From: Timonella corticicola
GTDB taxonomy: Bacteria; Actinomycetota; Actinomycetes; Actinomycetales; Cellulomonadaceae
Assembly (NCBI RefSeq): GCF_042683685.1
Contig: NZ_JBHUOP010000004.1
Coordinates: 186,001 to 250,000, forward strand
Reading direction: 5' to 3'
DNA length: 64,000 bases
The notes beneath the pieces were generated by a model. It ran no database searches. It worked only from the letters and a program-made list of their open reading frames with translations, and was not told the origin of the DNA. Positions 60,448-64,000 of this stretch are shown here, one piece after another; within the stretch, counting starts at the first letter, position 1; every line of letters starts with the position of its first letter. Position numbers and translations under genes: made by a program.

Positions 60448-61440
60448 ATGTCGCTCACTCTCCCTCTCTCCGATGCAAGCCGGCTTGCAGGCACGGGCAA
60501 GGCCCACGCCAAAGCGATACTTGTCGGAGAACACGCTGTGGTCTATGGCGCTCCGGCACTCGCGATCCCATTGCCGGGACTCTCGGTCACCGCAACGCTG
60601 ACACAAGCGTCCACACCAACCATCGCGAGTTCGCTCTATCAGGGTCCACTCGAGAACGCACCGACAAACCTTGCCCCGCTGCTTGCTGCAATTGAGGCTG
60701 TCACCACGCGTCTCGGGCTGCCTGCCCTCAACACGTCGATTGAGAGCAGGATTCCCGACGCGCGCGGGCTTGGAAGTAGCGCGGCACTCGCGGCGGCGGT
60801 GGTATCCGCTGCGACCGACTTCGCAGGTGTCGCACTCGACGCGGACGAACAGCATGAACTTATACAGCAGGCAGAACGTGCTGCACATGGCACGCCGAGC
60901 GGGATCGATGCTCGAGCGGTAGTCGCCGACACCGCAATCCGTTTTAGCACGACCGAACCGACGAGCGCCGTTGTAGCTGCGCAGCCGATTGCATTCGTCG
61001 TCGCGGACAGCGGTGTCCGACGTTCCAGCACCGACGCGGTGAGTCGAGTTCGCGCGCTGCGCGAGACACAGCGGCGTACCGTGGATCAGATTATCGACGA
61101 GATCTCAGTTCTCGCGGAACTGGCAGTCCCAGCTCTTGCGGCTGGGCAGGCCGATAAGATGGGCGAGTCTTTGCGGCACACGCACGAGTTACTCGGGCGG
61201 CTCGAGGTCTCGACGCCGCGCTTGGATGCTCTCGTAGAGGCCGCACACCGGGGTGGCTCGCCGGGCGCCAAACTCACGGGCGGTGGCTGCGGTGGCTGTA
61301 TAGTCGCGGTGGCGCCACACCCTGACGCTACCGAGAGCCTCGTGGAAAGCCTGCGGGTGGCAGGAGCCGAGCACGTATGGACCACGGTTCTTGGCTCACC
61401 TCGTTACGCAACTCCACACACTTTAGGATCCAGTTCATGA
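60448..61440 (+). CDS. mvk: Mevalonate kinase
   Basis: GHMP kinase of 330 residues: KAILVGEHAVVYGAPALAIP (N-terminal), the phosphate-binding loop PDARGLGSSAALAAA and the C-terminal GAKLTGGGCGGCIVAV. It phosphorylates mevalonate with ATP in the mevalonate route to isopentenyl diphosphate. It leads the operon; its stop overlaps the next start (ATGA). No Shine-Dalgarno is seen, so it might be leaderless or start differently. Confidence 0.92.
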   Translation: MSLTLPLSDASRLAGTGKAHAKAILVGEHAVVYGAPALAIPLPGLSVTATLTQASTPTIASSLYQGPLENAPTNLAPLLAAIEAVTTRLGLPALNTSIESRIPDARGLGSSAALAAAVVSAATDFAGVALDADEQHELIQQAERAAHGTPSGIDARAVVADTAIRFSTTEPTSAVVAAQPIAFVVADSGVRRSSTDAVSRVRALRETQRRTVDQIIDEISVLAELAVPALAAGQADKMGESLRHTHELLGRLEVSTPRLDALVEAAHRGGSPGAKLTGGGCGGCIVAVAPHPDATESLVESLRVAGAEHVWTTVLGSPRYATPHTLGSSS

Positions 61441-62423
61441 CGATTGCCACCGCTCATGCGCGCCCGAATATTGCACTCATTAAGTATTGGGGCAAGCGTG
61501 ATGAGGTTCTTATGCTGCCGCAAACCGGTAGCCTCTCGATGACCCTCGATATTCTGCCTACGACAACAACGGTTGAGTTGACTCCTGCTCACGAGGTGGA
61601 CACATTCATCCTGGGTGGAACTACAGCGTCCCAGGTAGAAACCGAACGTGTCACACGATTCCTTGATCTTGTGCGAGAACTGGCTGGAAGCACAACCCGC
61701 GCCACTGTGCGCTCACGTAATGAGGCCCCGACAGCGGCGGGCATGGCCTCGTCGGCTGCCGGTTTTGCCGCGCTCGCAGCAGCGGCATCGGCTGCGTACG
61801 GGCTGGAACTTGATTCTCGTGCACTCAGCCGTCTCGCGCGCCGGGGTTCTGGTTCGGCGGCCCGCTCGGTAATTGACGGTTTCGCCGTATGGCATGCGGG
61901 CGTTGATGACGAGACCTCGTTTGCTGAGGCCGTTGAAGCGCCACCTATGCGGCTTGTCTCGGTGGCAGTCAATGCACCCCGCAAGAAGGTATCGAGCCGT
62001 GACGCGATGCGCCACACTGCTTTGACGTCCCCTTTCCACAGCGCGTGGGTGGACTCCACTGCGCGCGATCTTGAGGAGATGCAGGCTGCTTGCCGCGCAC
62101 AGGACTTCACCCGTATCGGCGAACTCACAGAGAGCAATGCTTTGCGAATGCACGCTGTGACGCAGTCGGCGCAACCTGCGATTCGGTACTTGCTCCCTGA
62201 GAGCATCGCAGTGTTCAACGCTGTGCAGGAACTTCGTGACGGCGGCTTGGAGGCCTACGCAACAGCAGATGCAGGCCCTCACGTATTCGTGCTTTCCCAG
62301 CCGGAGGATGCCTCTGCTGTGTCGGACGCGCTCGCATCGCTCGGTGAAGTGCGTATCGCAGGACCAGGGCTTGGGGTACGGATAGAGGGACAGGGCACGA
62401 GCACACAGGAGAGCGGCCGTTGA
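61437..62423 (+). CDS. mvaD: Diphosphomevalonate decarboxylase
   Basis: The start MTIATAHARPNIALIKYWGKRD and PQTGSLSMTLD are the decarboxylase signatures, followed by APTAAGMASSAAGFAALAAAA (phosphate loop) and LARRGSGSAARS. It converts diphosphomevalonate to isopentenyl diphosphate with ATP. It overlaps mvk by four bases and the next gene's TTG overlaps its stop. Confidence 0.94.
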   Translation: MTIATAHARPNIALIKYWGKRDEVLMLPQTGSLSMTLDILPTTTTVELTPAHEVDTFILGGTTASQVETERVTRFLDLVRELAGSTTRATVRSRNEAPTAAGMASSAAGFAALAAAASAAYGLELDSRALSRLARRGSGSAARSVIDGFAVWHAGVDDETSFAEAVEAPPMRLVSVAVNAPRKKVSSRDAMRHTALTSPFHSAWVDSTARDLEEMQAACRAQDFTRIGELTESNALRMHAVTQSAQPAIRYLLPESIAVFNAVQELRDGGLEAYATADAGPHVFVLSQPEDASAVSDALASLGEVRIAGPGLGVRIEGQGTSTQESGR

Positions 62424-63511
62424 TCACAACACGCGCCCCAGGCAAGCTGTTCATCGCTGGAGAATATGCGGTTGTCGACCCAGGCCAACCGGCCGTGCTG
62501 ATAGCCGTGGACCGCTACATCACCGTGCAGGTCACGGAGAGTTCCGGAGCTGGACACGTCTACTCACGTGAATATGGTGGACTCCCGCTGGTGTGGACCC
62601 GTCATCAAGACAGCGTCGGTATCATGCTCGAACACAACCCATACGATTACGTGGTCGCAGCGATCTCCATTGTGGAACGACTCCGTGCCCAGCGTGGACT
62701 TACCCCTCGGTACTTTGATCTATTGATCGAAAGCGAACTGGACGATGCGGACGGGCGCAAGTTCGGGCTTGGCTCCTCTGCCGCGGTTGTGGTGGCAACG
62801 GTTGCCGCGCTCGATGAGTTCTACGGTCTGGAACTGACTCGGGTTGAGCGGTTCAAGCTTGCCTTGCTCGCAACCGTGCAGGTCGCTCCGTCCGCATCCG
62901 GCGGCGACATCGCGGCAAGCACCTTCGGTGGATGGATTCGCTATACCGCACCGAACAGGGCGTCGCTGTTGAGGTATCTTGACCAGCACGGGGTGGCAGC
63001 CACACTGGAATCCGACGTGTGGAGTCCATGCAGTGTTACGCGCCTGCCAGCCCCATCCACCCTCCGCCTGCTGGTGGGGTGGACGGGGTCACCTGCCTCC
63101 ACCGAACGCCTAGTGGATGGGGTGCGGCCTCACGATGATACCGAGGGCAGGCATTACGGCGCCTTCCTTGAGGAAAGCCGGTCCTGTGTGGACGATTTGG
63201 TGGCGGCATTTACTGAGGATGAGGAACAGCGTGCGCTTGAGGTCGTTCGTCGAGCACGCCGTATGCTCCGCAGGCTGGGCTCCTCATCAGGCACACAGAT
63301 CGAAACCAAGAAACTGCGTATTTTATGCGATTCCGCGGAGGAAAACGGGGCCGCTGCGAAACCATCTGGGGCTGGCGGCGGTGACTGCGGCATCGTTCTC
63401 GCTGGGACGGAAGTCTCTTCGGACGCGCTTCTACGCACTTGGGAACACCATGACATCCGCCTGCTTCGCGTGAATGTTCATCCGGCCGAGGGAGGCATCT
63501 TTGACATCTGA
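62420..63511 (+). CDS. mvaK2: Phosphomevalonate kinase
   Basis: 363 residues, GHMP type: RAPGKLFIAGEYAVVDPGQPAVL, GRKFGLGSSAAVVVATVAALD and KPSGAGGGDCGIVL. It phosphorylates phosphomevalonate. It starts at a TTG (62420) overlapping the mvaD stop, with AGGAGAG upstream. Internal features such as DPGQPA match the bacterial type rather than the animal type. Confidence 0.92.
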   Translation: MITTRAPGKLFIAGEYAVVDPGQPAVLIAVDRYITVQVTESSGAGHVYSREYGGLPLVWTRHQDSVGIMLEHNPYDYVVAAISIVERLRAQRGLTPRYFDLLIESELDDADGRKFGLGSSAAVVVATVAALDEFYGLELTRVERFKLALLATVQVAPSASGGDIAASTFGGWIRYTAPNRASLLRYLDQHGVAATLESDVWSPCSVTRLPAPSTLRLLVGWTGSPASTERLVDGVRPHDDTEGRHYGAFLEESRSCVDDLVAAFTEDEEQRALEVVRRARRMLRRLGSSSGTQIETKKLRILCDSAEENGAAAKPSGAGGGDCGIVLAGTEVSSDALLRTWEHHDIRLLRVNVHPAEGGIFDI

Positions 63512-64000
63512 TCCGCACACCAACGACCGGGTCGCCCAAAGTGTGGCTCGTAAAGACGACCACATTCGACTTGCGCTGGAACAACGCCGTGGGCCAGCGT
63601 CGAGCAATGATTTCGACTACGTGGAGCCGGTGCACCACGCACTCGACGGCATCGACATCGATGAGGTGACGCTCGATGTCGACGTTGATGGCTGGGTTTG
63701 GCCCGCACCGATCTACATCAACGGAATGACGGGTGGCACCGACAATGCGGAGCGCGCCAATCGCGCACTCGCCATCGCCGCCCGAGAGAACGGGATGCCC
63801 ATAGCGTCCGGTTCGCTGTCGATTGCCCTGGATGCCCCGGAAACAGCCCCGAGCTTCCGGGTCATTCGGGAGGAAAACCCGAATGGTCTGGTCTTTGCCA
63901 ATCTGGGTGCCGGACGTTCGCCCGATGACGCCGCGCGTGCCATTGACCTGCTTGAAGCAAACGCCCTGCAACTTCACCTGAACGCAGTACAGGAAACCAT
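63501..64000 (+). CDS. fni: Type 2 isopentenyl-diphosphate isomerase, 3'-partial
   Basis: The first 166 codons are present; the window end cuts the gene. Motifs: RKDDHIRLAL, PIYINGMTGGT (FMN-site region), GMPIASGSLSIAL and LQLHLNAVQE. The enzyme is an FMN- and NADPH-dependent isomerase of isopentenyl and dimethylallyl diphosphate. The start is the TTG at 63501 overlapping the upstream stop, with AGGGAGG six bases before it. It continues the operon; HMG-CoA reductase and synthase may follow outside the window. Confidence 0.9.
   Translation, partial: MTSDPHTNDRVAQSVARKDDHIRLALEQRRGPASSNDFDYVEPVHHALDGIDIDEVTLDVDVDGWVWPAPIYINGMTGGTDNAERANRALAIAARENGMPIASGSLSIALDAPETAPSFRVIREENPNGLVFANLGAGRSPDDAARAIDLLEANALQLHLNAVQET

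Overview
The window looks like a chromosomal segment of a moderately high-G+C Gram-positive actinobacterium. Lineage clues are a two-subunit acyl-CoA carboxylase with the small epsilon subunit typical of actinobacteria, a release factor 2 gene without the programmed frameshift, a tmRNA whose tag reads ADTKRTDFALAA, a DUF2637-type protein, a compact Tad pilus locus and a mevalonate operon. The mevalonate genes would fit Actinomycetaceae-like or related Micrococcales/Actinomycetales lineages, but this is inference and no species is claimed.

Layout. 1-9.75 kb: surface glycan genes. These are a partial GT-B glycosyltransferase, a membrane EEP-family hydrolase, a Nudix hydrolase, a GT2 glycosyltransferase, and a leftward nonulosonic-acid (sialic-acid-like) operon: a NeuA-HAD fusion, a NeuB without its SAF domain, a polysialyltransferase-like protein and a second putative glycosyltransferase. 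10-28 kb: core metabolism and regulation. This holds an autoregulated-looking MarR gene, an acyl-CoA carboxylase set (biotinylated alpha chain, beta chain, epsilon chain, and BirA to biotinylate it), Maf, an NlpC/P60-like protein, a DUF885 protein, a VKOR homologue, a reductase/epimerase, a heterodimeric ABC exporter, a class III nucleotide cyclase, an SRAP protein and peptide deformylase. 28.3-33.1 kb: Tad/Flp pilus genes. 33.5-39.5 kb: prfB, ftsE, ftsX, an M23 peptidase (division-linked wall hydrolysis), smpB and ssrA (trans-translation).

39.49-58.99 kb: a 19.5-kb island inserted in the 3' end of ssrA. It is bounded by a perfect 31-bp direct repeat. It carries a tyrosine integrase beheaded by an ISL3-family IS, a second ISL3-family IS with a frameshifted transposase, and an internal relic of a second tmRNA 3' end joined to a methyltransferase fragment. 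It also holds an orphan frameshifted DNA methyltransferase, a DUF2637/AlpA-like module, an iteron-like repeat cluster, several unknown genes (three with HEPN-like R-x4-5-H motifs) and a Sec-secreted nuclease-toxin/immunity pair. The decay of integrase, methylases and transposase suggests a composite island that can no longer move by itself.

59.2-64 kb: a YrdC/Sua5-like gene with a clear promoter, then the overlapping mevalonate operon (mevalonate kinase, diphosphomevalonate decarboxylase, phosphomevalonate kinase, type 2 IPP isomerase), cut by the window end. No CRISPR array, rRNA or intact tRNA gene was recognised.
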